Source of the DNA: Sulfobacillus thermosulfidooxidans
Lineage (GTDB): Bacteria > Bacillota > Sulfobacillia > Sulfobacillales > Sulfobacillaceae
Direction: 5' to 3'
DNA: 64,000 nt
NCBI RefSeq assembly: GCF_001280565.1
Contig: NZ_LGRO01000001.1
Coordinates: forward strand, 3,100,001 to 3,164,000
In this document: positions 24,968-34,270 of the stretch, in pieces
Numbering within the stretch: position 1 is the first letter of the stretch
Layout of the letters: every line of letters begins with the position of its first letter
Notes under the pieces: generated by a model
Told to the model about the DNA's origin: nothing
Database searches by the model: none
Seen by the model: only the letters and a program-made list of their open reading frames with translations
Position numbers and translations under genes: made by a program

Positions 24968-25885
24968 ATGAGAGACTTGGCGTTGTGGCTGGCTGTTACA
25001 TGGTCTTTAGCAGTTTTATTACTTGTCGTGGGATACCGTTCTACGCGGGCATATCACATTACGCAAAAGCGTCTTTATGCCATGGGCTCCATCGGCGTAT
25101 CGACGCCGGGTAAGCATATGCCTTTTGATTTGTTTTCGGCTATTCGTAATACTTGGAGTCAAGGACAAAATGCCGCCGCACTAAAATTAAGGATGAGCGA
25201 ATATGTTAGTTTTCTCGTGGGGGCTTTTGTCGTTCCTGCCGTGATTGGATTCGTTGTTCGAGGCCCAATTGGTGGGGCGATGTTAGGGATTATTGGTTTG
25301 GGCGGGATGCTTCTATATTTTCGTCTCATGAAGCAACGGTACTTGCGCCTCGCGGAACAAAGCTTACCCGATTTTCTTAGGGGAATATCAGGGGCTCTAC
25401 GCGCTGGTACTTCTTTAACTCAAGCCATGGCCCTAGTAGCGAAAGAAACGCCTGATCCGTTGGGTTCAGAAATTTCCCGAGTTCTTCGGCGAGAATCCTT
25501 TGGATTTAGCCTCGAGCAAACTTTGAATGAATTAACTACCCGCATTCCGTCCAAGGATTTGGCATTAGCGGTGATGGTAATCAATATCCAACGGGAAATT
25601 GGGGGTTCACTCGCTGACATTTTGGAAAATATCGTGCAAACAATTGTTGCCCGTCAGCGATTAGCTCAAGAAGTGCGGGCTTTGACTGCTCAAGGGCGGA
25701 TGAGTGGATGGGTCTTGACAGTCTTGCCGTTTATCTTAGGGATCGCCATTTGGTTTTTGGACCCGAATTATATGAATCCACTCTTTCATACTACCATGGG
25801 ACTGATTATGCTAGGTTCGGCCACAATATCGGTTGCGTTAGGCGGCTTTGTGATTAACCGCTTAGTTCGTTCACCAGAACTATAA
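24968..25885 (+). CDS. tadB: TadB-like inner platform protein
   Basis: A 305-residue membrane protein of the type II secretion F (T2SSF) family. Two hydrophobic helices sit near the N-terminal third, followed by the T2SSF segment (L-P-D-F-L-R-G-I-S-G-A-L-R-A-G-T-S-L) and two C-terminal helices. A longer in-frame stretch begins at 24791, but it would lie inside cpaF; ATG 24968, just after the cpaF stop, is the sensible start. TadB pairs with TadC to form the membrane platform for the CpaF motor. Confidence 0.88.
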   Translation: MRDLALWLAVTWSLAVLLLVVGYRSTRAYHITQKRLYAMGSIGVSTPGKHMPFDLFSAIRNTWSQGQNAAALKLRMSEYVSFLVGAFVVPAVIGFVVRGPIGGAMLGIIGLGGMLLYFRLMKQRYLRLAEQSLPDFLRGISGALRAGTSLTQAMALVAKETPDPLGSEISRVLRRESFGFSLEQTLNELTTRIPSKDLALAVMVINIQREIGGSLADILENIVQTIVARQRLAQEVRALTAQGRMSGWVLTVLPFILGIAIWFLDPNYMNPLFHTTMGLIMLGSATISVALGGFVINRLVRSPEL

Positions 25886-25904
25886 TGTATCATTCAGGAG
25901 TGAA

Positions 25905-26843
25905 ATGGCGATGTTATTTTGGTTAAACGTAACCATTGCTGCACTATTAGCGTTAGCTGTGGTTATGGTCGCTCTGTGGGTTCGAGATTTACGGGTTGCT
26001 AATCGTCAGAAAACACTTCATGAACGTTTGCAGTCTTATCAATTGGTGAGAAAACCACCGGCTGATGAACTCGAAATACCTTTTGTTCAACGGGTTATTG
26101 TGCCTGAAATGCGTAGGATATTAGCGGCTATATCTCGAACACTGACGCCGGCAAAAGTCCGAAATGAATTGGCAAGACGTCTTCGTCAGGCTGGGAGTAA
26201 GTTAAGTCCGGAAGTCTTTGCGTTGTACCGCTTAGCGATAGCGGGCTTATTGTTAGCGTTGGGTATCTTTTTGGTGAGAATAAATTCCACTGAGTCAGAG
26301 TGGCAGCAAATTTTGATTCCTTTAGGAATGGCGATGCTTGGCTATGTTTTCATGGGCGTCAGGGTTAATACCCAAGCGCAAAACCGTTTAAAGGCATTAG
26401 AACGTTCGTTACCTGAAGTGTTTGATTTATTGAGTGTGAGCGTTGAAGCGGGATTAGCATTTGATGCGGCCATGCGCAAATTGGTTACGAATATCGATGA
26501 CGGGCCTGCTAAAGAAGAATTTTCCCGCGTGATGTCAGACATTCAATTGGGAATGACTCGAGCAGAAGCATTGGCTGCTTTGGCGGAACGTACCAAATCC
26601 CGGGAATTAAAAAGATTTGCCGGTCTAGTTGCCCAATCTGATCGAACAGGAAGTGGAATAGCAGGCGCGTTACGTGTACAAGCGCGTGATATTAAAGAGG
26701 CAAGAGCGGCACAGGCCCGGGAAAAGGCCGCGTTAATTCCGGTGAAAATCATTTTTCCGATGGTATTCTTCATTTTTCCGGCAATATTTATTGTAATTTT
26801 AGGTCCAGCGATGCTGTCGATTGTACACCTATTTCATGGATAA
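25905..26843 (+). CDS. tadC: TadC-like inner platform protein
   Basis: A 312-residue T2SSF-family membrane protein. An N-terminal helix (about residues 5-25) is followed by two central helices and the T2SSF core, with S-L-P-E-V-F-D-L-L-S-V-S-V-E-A-G-L-A-F-D-A-A typical of TadC, and a C-terminal hydrophobic end. AGGAG lies seven bases upstream of ATG. It is placed directly after tadB, as in most Tad loci. The next gene overlaps its last eight bases, so the DUF192 gene is translationally coupled to it. Confidence 0.88.
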   Translation: MAMLFWLNVTIAALLALAVVMVALWVRDLRVANRQKTLHERLQSYQLVRKPPADELEIPFVQRVIVPEMRRILAAISRTLTPAKVRNELARRLRQAGSKLSPEVFALYRLAIAGLLLALGIFLVRINSTESEWQQILIPLGMAMLGYVFMGVRVNTQAQNRLKALERSLPEVFDLLSVSVEAGLAFDAAMRKLVTNIDDGPAKEEFSRVMSDIQLGMTRAEALAALAERTKSRELKRFAGLVAQSDRTGSGIAGALRVQARDIKEARAAQAREKAALIPVKIIFPMVFFIFPAIFIVILGPAMLSIVHLFHG

Positions 26844-27234
26844 GTTGGCGACAATGAACAGAAGGGATAAAGATATTTTTCATGCCGAGCTAGTATCGAT
26901 AAGTAATGCGCGGACTGGGGAAATTATCGGTTCGCGTGTGATTGTTGCCCGTTCATTTTGGCAAAGGTTCAAAGGCCTCATGGGTACAACATCATTGGAA
27001 ACGGGACATGGCATGTTATTTCCCCACACGAATTCGGTACATATGTTTTTCATGCGTTATCCATTGTGTGTGGTTTATTTAACCAAGGATTTTGTAGTAC
27101 AGCGTTGTGTTGTGCTTAAACCATGGACGTTGGGGCCTGTTGTCAAGAGAGCATATTGGGTATTAGAACTGCCAAAGGATGCGGTTAAAAAACTTTCGGT
27201 CCATGATTTGTTATATGTCACGAAGATATGCTAA
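26836..27234 (+). CDS. DUF192 family protein
   Basis: A 132-residue DUF192 protein, recognised by the S-F-W-Q-R-F-K-G-L-M-G segment, the G-M-L-F-P-H-T-N-S-V-H-M-F-F-M-R-Y-P core and the L-E-L-P-K-D-A end. The family is widespread in bacteria and archaea and its biochemical role is unknown; many members carry a signal peptide, but this one has none visible. ATG 26836 overlaps the tadC stop, and an alternative ATG is at 26854. DUF192 genes are often found with Tad loci, so a pilus-linked role is plausible. Confidence 0.78.
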   Translation: MDKLATMNRRDKDIFHAELVSISNARTGEIIGSRVIVARSFWQRFKGLMGTTSLETGHGMLFPHTNSVHMFFMRYPLCVVYLTKDFVVQRCVVLKPWTLGPVVKRAYWVLELPKDAVKKLSVHDLLYVTKIC

Positions 27235-27241
27235 TCAGATA

Positions 27242-27766
27242 TTACGGACATGACGAAGGCGGCGATGATTTAGAAAACGATCCCGTTTCTGTTCCTGTGG
27301 AATTTCCCCCTTCCTGAATCATTGTATAGTGCTGATTCATCGGCACCGATGTACCAAAACCAGGCAAGCTGACTAACAAGGGATAGGATGTTGATACGGT
27401 AACCCCAACAGCGGGCAAGGATGTGGAAGCAGACGGAGATGGTGATGGTGTCGTTGAGGAAGACGATGAATTGGGAGGATTGCCATTGGAAAACTTTGCA
27501 GTCCATGTTACGACGGTCGTGTTTGGAAACAAGCCTGTATTAATTTGGTTATAAATGGCACAGCCGATTTGTGTTGAATTCTCGCCTAGTGATGCTGCAC
27601 GTACCCCAGCACGCGCCCCTTGTTCAATGGAAATAAATCCACTAAAGATCAACCCCATTTGGATGATGGCAAAGAGAAACAGCAGTAAGAGAGGTACCAT
27701 TAGTGCAAATTCGACAAGAGCCTGACCTTGATGATCTTGGCAGATATGATTCCAAACTCTTTTCAT
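27242..27766 (-). CDS. TadE-like pseudopilin
   Basis: A 174-residue TadE-like protein. The N-terminal G-Q-A-L-V-E-F-A-L-M-V-P and long hydrophobic helix are diagnostic of TadE and TadF minor pseudopilins. After the helix comes Q-G-A-R-A-G-V-R-A-A. The C-terminal half holds a Ser/Thr/Pro-rich low-complexity stretch that probably forms an extended spacer, possibly glycosylated. It lies on the strand opposite the rest of the Tad locus and ends eight bases after the convergent DUF192 gene. Confidence 0.8.
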   Translation of the reverse strand: MKRVWNHICQDHQGQALVEFALMVPLLLLFLFAIIQMGLIFSGFISIEQGARAGVRAASLGENSTQIGCAIYNQINTGLFPNTTVVTWTAKFSNGNPPNSSSSSTTPSPSPSASTSLPAVGVTVSTSYPLLVSLPGFGTSVPMNQHYTMIQEGGNSTGTETGSFSKSSPPSSCP

Positions 27767-27968
27767 CCTGCTTATATTCTCCTATTCTTAGGAAACAGTG
27801 CTAGTGGAATAAGAATCAAAATACGTTAATATTTATGGAATTGATTATAGTGTACGAACGAATTGTGCTTGTGTAAATAATTTCCTTGGGATCAAAAGAA
27901 TTATCTCCCATAATTGTGTAGTATTCAGTAGAATAAACCAAGAGTTTGTTGTTGGGGAGGGACAAGTA

Positions 27969-29150
27969 TTGTTCACAGTGTATGTGGCAAGTCAGGAGGG
28001 ACTGCGTGCCAAATTAGTGGGAGCGGTGAAGAATATTCCCGGGGCAGTTCTCGATGGCAGTTCCACCGACTTGCGACAAGCACTGGATGAATGTGCTACA
28101 GAACATCCCGGTGTTCTCCTCATCGACGATGAATTGTTAGTTCAAAATATAGGGCTTTTCGAACAAATTGCAGCTCTTCCCTATCCGATTGTTGTATTGG
28201 CTTCTCCGACTGACGCGGGCGCGGCCAGACGAGCTTTGGCGGTTAAAGCCAAAGACTTTATCAGTCTCGAGAGTTGGCAGCAAGATTTAGCCGCCATTTT
28301 GTCCCGGGTGGCAACCCCCCTTGAAGGGGAAGTGCATCATGATGGGCGGGTTATTGTGGTGTTTTCTTCTAAAGGAGGTGTCGGCAAAACCACCCTCAGT
28401 GTGAATTTGGCCATTGCCCTGGCCAAAGCCAGTCGTCAACCTGTCGCACTCGTGGATTTGGACATTCAATTTGGCGATGTGGCGCCCATGGTAGGGGACG
28501 CTCCTTTAGTCACTCTGTATGATTTGGTCAAGGGAACGACACATATTGACGCAGATATGGTGAAAAGGGCCCTCAAACGCGTTGCTAATAATGTGTACAT
28601 TTTGGCGGCACCTAATAACCCGGAAGAAGCGGATGATATCCGCGCCGATCATATTGTGCAAGTCTTGCAATTGTTACGTGAGACTCACGCCTACGTCGTT
28701 GTTGACACGGCTCCTGGGTATACCGATATTAATGTTGCGGCTTTTGATTTTTCGGATACGATTTTAACGGTTTGTACTCCCGATGTGGTGACCTTGCGCA
28801 CGGTTGGACAAGCACTTCAAGTATTCTATGACGGATTTCATTATGCCAAAGATAAAGTACGGATTGTACTTAACCGTAGTGGCTCCAAGACAGGCGTTGA
28901 AACCACCGATATAGCCCAAGTGCTGCAAAGCCCTGTAAATTATCAGCTACCTAGCGATGGGGCTTATCCTGTGCGTGCAGCCAACGAAGGACAGCCCCTC
29001 ATGTTACAATTTCCGGAGTCGGCATTGGCCCGCGCCATTCAAAACATTGCCAATGAGCTGGTTCAAGAAACTGAAGGCCGTCAACGAACGGTAGCAAAAA
29101 AACCCGCTAAACTTCCCTTCTTCGCTCGCTTACTGCGAAAACCCGAATAA
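27969..29150 (+). CDS. Second CpaE/TadZ-like ATPase
   Basis: A 393-residue protein with the same layout as the CpaE at 22.4 kb: a receiver-like N-terminus (L-L-I-D-D-E-L-L) and a MinD/ParA-type ATPase with Walker A FSSKGGVGKTTLSV and V-D-L-D-I-Q-F-G-D. The two share many segments (P-V-A/T-A-L-V-D-L-D-x-Q-F-G-D and others), so they are paralogues. The start is TTG 27969 after GGGGAGGG. Having two CpaE proteins around one Tad locus is unusual; one may serve a second pilus or the neighbouring cytochrome genes. Spacing of about 200 bp from tadE suggests its own promoter. Confidence 0.82.
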   Translation: MFTVYVASQEGLRAKLVGAVKNIPGAVLDGSSTDLRQALDECATEHPGVLLIDDELLVQNIGLFEQIAALPYPIVVLASPTDAGAARRALAVKAKDFISLESWQQDLAAILSRVATPLEGEVHHDGRVIVVFSSKGGVGKTTLSVNLAIALAKASRQPVALVDLDIQFGDVAPMVGDAPLVTLYDLVKGTTHIDADMVKRALKRVANNVYILAAPNNPEEADDIRADHIVQVLQLLRETHAYVVVDTAPGYTDINVAAFDFSDTILTVCTPDVVTLRTVGQALQVFYDGFHYAKDKVRIVLNRSGSKTGVETTDIAQVLQSPVNYQLPSDGAYPVRAANEGQPLMLQFPESALARAIQNIANELVQETEGRQRTVAKKPAKLPFFARLLRKPE

Positions 29151-29308
29151 TCTCGCATCAAATCCCATCCTCCACACTTTCGATATCCCGTATTTTCTCA
29201 CGCCGTATTCTTCTGATGAAGAATGTCATGTTATGAAGAATTATGGTACAGTGCACAATATTGTGAGTATGTCCCAGATCACGACATCATGGAAGAGGAG
29301 CCAATGGA

Positions 29309-31030
29309 ATGATCCAAAAAGGACGCTGGGGAATAGGGATAATGGCCGTGATTATCGCTTCCGGAGTGGGCTATGCCATAGCTCAAGCCCAGAAAGCACC
29401 GCCAGTTCCGACCACTAATGTGGGACCTCAGTCATTTACAAAGTATGCCATGAATGCGAGCAATAATGCCGTATACGAAACAGCAACAGTAAAGAATTGG
29501 ACGGCAAACTGGACCTTTACGGCCAAAGAACCGTTGCAGCAAGCTTCTATCGCGAATGGTATTATCTATATTTCGGGGGACGGCGGCAATTTAGCTTATC
29601 GCCATAATGATTTAATTTATGCGGTCGATGCCCAAAATGGACAAAAATTGTGGGCGACTCATCTTAACAACATGTCGATGACCACACCCGTTGTGGCTCA
29701 GGGCATGGTGTTTGTGGGCAGTGGTACGCAAGGGTTCAATCCAAAGGAGCAGGCCCTCGTCAATCACTTGCATACCCGTCATATCATTCGCGGGACAGGG
29801 CCTAATGCCATTTATGCCTTAAACAGCCATACAGGCCAGGTAATCTGGAAATATAACACGCCGGGAGAAAATATGCCGACGTTTGTTTACCACCAAGGCA
29901 CGCTTTATGTCGCCAATGGAAATGGTAAGGTCTATGCCTTTAATGCCAAATCCGGCACCTTGTTATGGACAGTCAACATAGGATCATATGTTAGCATGTC
30001 TTCTCCAGTGCTAGACGGGGATTTGCTTTATATCTCTGGAGCCCATCCCTATGCCTTATATGCGGTGAATATTAAAACGCACCAGATTCAATGGAAAACG
30101 CCTGTGCCAGCTGTCTTCGCAGGATCGGATGACTGTTCCTTGGCGCTATGGCATCACCGGATTTTTTTAGAAGGCACGGCGGGCACGTGGCAGCATCCTC
30201 GCTCGGTATTCTTTGCTTTTGACAATCAAGATGGGCGCTTATTATGGAAAAGACGTTTAGGTGGGGGATTGTTGCCCACCAATATCGAGGTTTCGGCCCC
30301 GGTGGTGAATCAGGGCACGGTATTTATCGGATCGCCAATTACGCATAAAGAATATGCATTTAATGCCCGCACGGGTCATCTAGACTGGTCGTTTAAGGCC
30401 GCAGCACCCATTGCCGAATCGCCTGCAATCTTTGATCATCGCCTATTTGTCGGAGATACCATGGGAATGTTCTATGTTTTGAATAGCCATACGGGCCAGG
30501 AAATTGCCGCACGTTATCTAGCAGGAGCGTTTGCAGCCGATTATCCCTTAATCGTGGGAAAAACCCTGTATCAACCGAATCAAAATGGGCAAATGCTAGC
30601 GATCCCTATAAATACCTTGATGGATTCCAAGAAAAATGCTTTCGCGAGTTTACCTGTGCCCGCTGGTGTGATGGGAGCCGATATATTACAAGGAGAAAAA
30701 ATTTTTATGAGCCCCAGGTTGTCATCCCGGGGACTCACGTGCAACTCCTGCCACGTGGATCAAGGAACTACCACGACTTATATGAAGGGACATATTATTC
30801 CGACGCTCATTGGTGCCGTATCTGCTTTTCCTCTCGTAAGAAATGGTCACGTGAGGACGTTAGATGGACAAATTAATCACTGTATTACAGCTATGGGGGC
30901 AAAAAAATTATCCTCTTCAAGCCGCACCATCAAGTATTTAAATTTGTATTTGCATTGGTTATCGAGTGGTTTTTCCAACCGCCTTACTCCCCCTGCCGGA
31001 CACCAAACGATTACGGGAGGCTGCAATTAA
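29309..31030 (+). CDS. PQQ-type beta-propeller protein with a C-terminal haem-c site
   Basis: A 573-residue protein. An N-terminal hydrophobic segment (about residues 8-24) acts as export signal or anchor. Residues 60-430 hold six or more repeats of the BamB/PQQ-dehydrogenase type (for example A-V-D-A-Q-N-G-Q-K-L-W, A-L-N-S-H-T-G-Q-V-I-W, A-F-N-A-K-S-G-T-L-L-W). The end has one haem-binding C-N-S-C-H at about residue 480 and a lone Cys at the end. It would lie outside the membrane and move electrons; whether it binds PQQ or only has the fold cannot be told. GAGGAG precedes ATG 29309. The next gene, a small cytochrome, overlaps its stop. Confidence 0.8.
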   Translation: MIQKGRWGIGIMAVIIASGVGYAIAQAQKAPPVPTTNVGPQSFTKYAMNASNNAVYETATVKNWTANWTFTAKEPLQQASIANGIIYISGDGGNLAYRHNDLIYAVDAQNGQKLWATHLNNMSMTTPVVAQGMVFVGSGTQGFNPKEQALVNHLHTRHIIRGTGPNAIYALNSHTGQVIWKYNTPGENMPTFVYHQGTLYVANGNGKVYAFNAKSGTLLWTVNIGSYVSMSSPVLDGDLLYISGAHPYALYAVNIKTHQIQWKTPVPAVFAGSDDCSLALWHHRIFLEGTAGTWQHPRSVFFAFDNQDGRLLWKRRLGGGLLPTNIEVSAPVVNQGTVFIGSPITHKEYAFNARTGHLDWSFKAAAPIAESPAIFDHRLFVGDTMGMFYVLNSHTGQEIAARYLAGAFAADYPLIVGKTLYQPNQNGQMLAIPINTLMDSKKNAFASLPVPAGVMGADILQGEKIFMSPRLSSRGLTCNSCHVDQGTTTTYMKGHIIPTLIGAVSAFPLVRNGHVRTLDGQINHCITAMGAKKLSSSSRTIKYLNLYLHWLSSGFSNRLTPPAGHQTITGGCN

Positions 31031-31386
31031 TGCACATCACCAAAAAAATCACCACTCTGATATTTGCGTTGTTCACGGTGGGGATCGCGAGCTATATGCT
31101 CACCACACGCAATATGGCCATAAAAGCGCAGCACGTTAACGAGGAGCAGGCGGGAGGAGTGCTGTTTGCTAATTTATGCGCAACATGCCATGGTCCTGGT
31201 GGAGATGGATCAGGAGGCGCTCCGAATTTAAGCGACGGGCATGTGTTACAAAAATATCCGACATCACAAGCATTGAGCACGTTTATTCAACAGCGCATGC
31301 CTGCTACTGCCCCGGGAACTTTGAATCCTGACGAAACCCGCGATTTAGTATTATATATTCAAAGGTTAAACCGTGGCCCATCATAA
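31030..31386 (+). CDS. Small c-type cytochrome
   Basis: A 118-residue monohaem cytochrome c. The N-terminus has a signal anchor (about residues 7-24), followed by the haem-binding C-A-T-C-H at about residue 55 in G-x-V-L-F-A-N-L-C-A-T-C-H-G-P-G-G-D-G-S-G, and a probable axial Met in I-Q-Q-R-M-P-A. ATG 31030 overlaps the previous stop by one base, and GGGAGG lies nine bases upstream, so it is coupled to the beta-propeller gene. It probably acts as an extracytoplasmic electron carrier for that protein. Placement beside the pilus locus is notable. Confidence 0.88.
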   Translation: MHITKKITTLIFALFTVGIASYMLTTRNMAIKAQHVNEEQAGGVLFANLCATCHGPGGDGSGGAPNLSDGHVLQKYPTSQALSTFIQQRMPATAPGTLNPDETRDLVLYIQRLNRGPS

Positions 31387-31457
31387 AAGGCTTGCTAGTT
31401 GAACTCCATGCAGTGTAACGATACAATGGGGACATGGTGTGAAAGGGAGGGCCACGT

Positions 31458-32339
31458 TTGTTAAGGTATGTCCGTGCCTCATTAGAGGATCAGGCGAAGG
31501 TTGAAGAGTTTTTACGGAGTATTCAGGATGAGGGTTTACTGAAGCAAGTGAGTTCACTTCTCAGTCTCACGCAAGGTGGTTTGTATTTAGCAATTGATGA
31601 TCATGATGCAATTGTCGGGACAGCGGTCATTACGTTGCCGAAAAGGCACGAGGCATATCTTGGTCATGTCAGACTGGCATCCCCCAATCAAGATCGGGAG
31701 ACATTAAAAGACTTTGCATCCTTCCAACTCGAAGAAGCACGAAAATTGGGTGCTCATGTCATACGCGCTTTAGCCAGTGAAAAGGACCAATTGTGGGCTG
31801 CTGTTTTACAGGAAGAGTCTGAATTTAAACCAGTAGAAAAATGGGTCGTGGGAAGCTTTGAAGGATTTCAAGCTCCTGATGTTCCGCCCCTCGAAGCGGG
31901 GCCGGCCTGGGCGGTTGATAAAGAACGGATTCGAGAATTTATGGATCAAGTGACGAATCCTCTATGGGCCGAGAATGATCTACATATTCCGAGTTCCCTT
32001 GAACCGCAAGATTTAGAAAACCAATTTGAAGTGGGCGGCGTTGCGGTGGCCCCTCAAGATGGACGGCTGACCGTGGATTCTTTAGCCCTATACCGGGTGC
32101 GTAATACCGATGCCATCGATATTAAATATTTTCGGAGCCACGGCCATTATCTTCGTCAACTTCTTGATTATTTGTGGCTGGAAGCGCGTGCCTGGGGTGT
32201 GTCGAAAATGCGAGTTGGCTTGAATGAACAAACGGCATCCCAAATTGCTGATGCATTGCAAATTCCCATTCAGGTCGAATGGACAGGGAGTATTTTGGTC
32301 CATTACATTAATCATGGACTGCAAGCGGCATCTGTATGA
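31458..32339 (+). CDS. GNAT-like uncharacterised protein
   Basis: A 293-residue protein with the general shape of two tandem GNAT acetyltransferase domains. The N-terminal half has L-Y-L-A-I-D-D-H-D-A-I-V-G-T-A-V and H-V-R-L-A, and the C-terminal half has L-L-D-Y-L-W-L-E-A-R-A-W-G-V-S, like GNAT strands and helices. No clear R/Q-x-x-G-x-G/A acetyl-CoA loop is found in either half, so the activity is doubtful. The start is TTG 31458. Its last four bases overlap the next gene (ATGA), tying it to the mannosyltransferase cluster. Confidence 0.55.
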   Translation: MLRYVRASLEDQAKVEEFLRSIQDEGLLKQVSSLLSLTQGGLYLAIDDHDAIVGTAVITLPKRHEAYLGHVRLASPNQDRETLKDFASFQLEEARKLGAHVIRALASEKDQLWAAVLQEESEFKPVEKWVVGSFEGFQAPDVPPLEAGPAWAVDKERIREFMDQVTNPLWAENDLHIPSSLEPQDLENQFEVGGVAVAPQDGRLTVDSLALYRVRNTDAIDIKYFRSHGHYLRQLLDYLWLEARAWGVSKMRVGLNEQTASQIADALQIPIQVEWTGSILVHYINHGLQAASV

Positions 32340-33496
32340 TTCTTAATCGGTTTCAGGGATGGAAAGAGGCTTGGTGGCCTGACAAAGAGTCGGCTAAAGA
32401 GCTGTTTCAAATCTTAGTGTTTAGCCGTATTGCGTTAATCGTGGCGGGATGGATAGGACTGGCCCGGCTACCGTGGAAGTACTATTCTCCCACGTTTAAC
32501 GTGACGACCAATCCTATTCTGTTGATGTGGATTCGGTGGGATGGCTTGTGGTATACAGGTATTGCGATCCATGGCTACTGGTTTCAGGCTCTAGCCTTTT
32601 TCCCCCTCTATCCGCTTCTCACGGCGTTATTACACTGGATTACGTTTCTTCCGGTTTATGTTACCGCCTTGATCGTATCGAATTTGGGACTAATAGGTTT
32701 TACAATAAGCTTTTATGGATTGGTTCGCGATCTCTACGGTGATGATTTAGCGAAGCGCGCTGTGTGGATTGCCATTATGTTTCCCACTGCTTTTTTTATG
32801 TCGGCGGCCTATACCGAAGGCCTTTACATGTTTTTGAGCACGACCGTGTTTTGGTTGGCTTACCGAAAAAAATTTTGGGCGGCAGGAATTTTTGGGATGT
32901 TAGCAGCACTCACCCGCAATGAAGGCGCGTTTACGGTCATTCCAATTTTATGGTCCTATTATCAAAGTTATGGATGGACAATTAAAAAAGCCTTGTGGAG
33001 TGTACTCTTGGTTCCCGCAGGCATTGTGGCGTTCATGATCTACCAATGGCGGGATTTTGGCTCTCCTTTAGCATTTATCGCCGCTCAATCCTATTGGGGC
33101 CGTCAAATCACATGGCCATGGGTGGGAATATTTTTGGCAATAAAGACCATTTGGCACGGTAGTCCATTGCAGCCGAGCACAATTCTCAGTATGATAGATT
33201 TATGTGCCGCGCTTGTTTTTATGATCTTGTGGATTTTTGCGTGGCGGCGAAAGTTTCCTGTTGACTGGTTAGCATATTGGGGTATCCTGTTGCTGATTGA
33301 TATTTCAGCACCGGATATTCACGGGAGAAGTCCGTTATTATCGATGTCACGGCTTGTGCTGATATTGTTTCCCGGCTTTGTGATGCTGGGTATACTAGCA
33401 AAGCATGAGAGTTGGAATCGATTTTTTCATTGGCTTCTCCCCATGTTGCAGGTGACATTCTTTTTGATCTTTGCAACATGGCATTGGATTGCATAA
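32336..33496 (+). CDS. PIG-V-like mannosyltransferase
   Basis: A 386-residue membrane protein with about nine to ten helices that resembles the PIG-V/GPI mannosyltransferase 2 group of GT-C enzymes. The hallmarks are W-I-R-W-D-G-L-W-Y-T-G-I-A near residues 65-77, F-F-P-L-Y-P and the A-A-Y-T-E-G-L-Y-M-F segment, which match the family motifs. It would use a lipid-linked mannose donor on the outer membrane face. The next gene is a polyprenol-phosphate mannose synthase that could supply this donor, which strongly supports the assignment. Confidence 0.8.
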   Translation: MILNRFQGWKEAWWPDKESAKELFQILVFSRIALIVAGWIGLARLPWKYYSPTFNVTTNPILLMWIRWDGLWYTGIAIHGYWFQALAFFPLYPLLTALLHWITFLPVYVTALIVSNLGLIGFTISFYGLVRDLYGDDLAKRAVWIAIMFPTAFFMSAAYTEGLYMFLSTTVFWLAYRKKFWAAGIFGMLAALTRNEGAFTVIPILWSYYQSYGWTIKKALWSVLLVPAGIVAFMIYQWRDFGSPLAFIAAQSYWGRQITWPWVGIFLAIKTIWHGSPLQPSTILSMIDLCAALVFMILWIFAWRRKFPVDWLAYWGILLLIDISAPDIHGRSPLLSMSRLVLILFPGFVMLGILAKHESWNRFFHWLLPMLQVTFFLIFATWHWIA

Positions 33497-33515
33497 TACT
33501 CAAGGAGGCTAATGC

Positions 33516-34265
33516 ATGCGTGCCTTAGTGATTCTTCCCACCTACAATGAGTTGGGAAATCTCGGACCGTTGGTAGATTCGATTATCGAACAAGGTGAGA
33601 TGTTTGACGTCTTGATTATTGATGACGGGTCTCCTGATGGTACGGGATTATTAGCCGATCACTTAAAAACGGTTTATCCCAACCGTGTGGAAGTGATTCA
33701 CCGTCAAGGCAAGCTCGGGTTGGCGACGGCGTATCTAACGGGATTTCGATTTGGATTAAACAAGGGATATGACTATATGTTTGAAATGGACGCGGATTTT
33801 TCTCATAACCCGCGTTATCTACCCCAATTTATCGAGACCATGCTGCGTGAAAAAGCTGATGTGGTTTTAGGATCGCGTTATGTTCAAGGTGGAGGCGTAA
33901 CTCGCTGGCCGTGGTATCGCAAGGTGATTTCCCGCGGCGGATCACTCTATGCGGGACTCGTTTTAGGGGTCAACGTGAAGGATTTGACCGGAGGGTTTAA
34001 ATGCTTTAGCAGGCGCGTTCTCGAATCGATTAATCTTGAAACCATTGAATCCACAGGCTATGGATTTCAAATTGAAATGACCTACCGGGCGCTGAAAGCA
34101 GGATTCAAGGTGGTTGAGATGCCAATTATTTTTGAAGAACGTCGGGAAGGCAAGAGTAAGATGTCTCCCGGTATTTTTATGGAAGCGTTATGGATGGTGG
34201 GAAAACTTCGCATTCAAAGCGGTCTTGAAGGAGAGCATCATCCGGCCGGAGAACGGCTGCGTTAA
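33516..34265 (+). CDS. Polyprenol monophosphomannose synthase (GT2)
   Basis: A 249-residue family-2 glycosyltransferase of the DPM1 type: L-P-T-Y-N-E start, I-D-D-G-S-P-D-G-T, the catalytic E-M-D-A-D-F-S-H-N-P, G-S-R-Y-V and G-G-F-K-C-F. It makes polyprenyl-phosphate mannose from GDP-mannose on the inner membrane face. It lacks the C-terminal GtrA-type membrane domain of longer forms, but a separate GtrA protein follows five bases later. Start ATG 33516 follows AAGGAGG. With the PIG-V-like protein it forms a lipid-linked mannosyl-transfer set. Confidence 0.88.
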   Translation: MRALVILPTYNELGNLGPLVDSIIEQGEMFDVLIIDDGSPDGTGLLADHLKTVYPNRVEVIHRQGKLGLATAYLTGFRFGLNKGYDYMFEMDADFSHNPRYLPQFIETMLREKADVVLGSRYVQGGGVTRWPWYRKVISRGGSLYAGLVLGVNVKDLTGGFKCFSRRVLESINLETIESTGYGFQIEMTYRALKAGFKVVEMPIIFEERREGKSKMSPGIFMEALWMVGKLRIQSGLEGEHHPAGERLR

Positions 34266-34270
34266 ATTCT

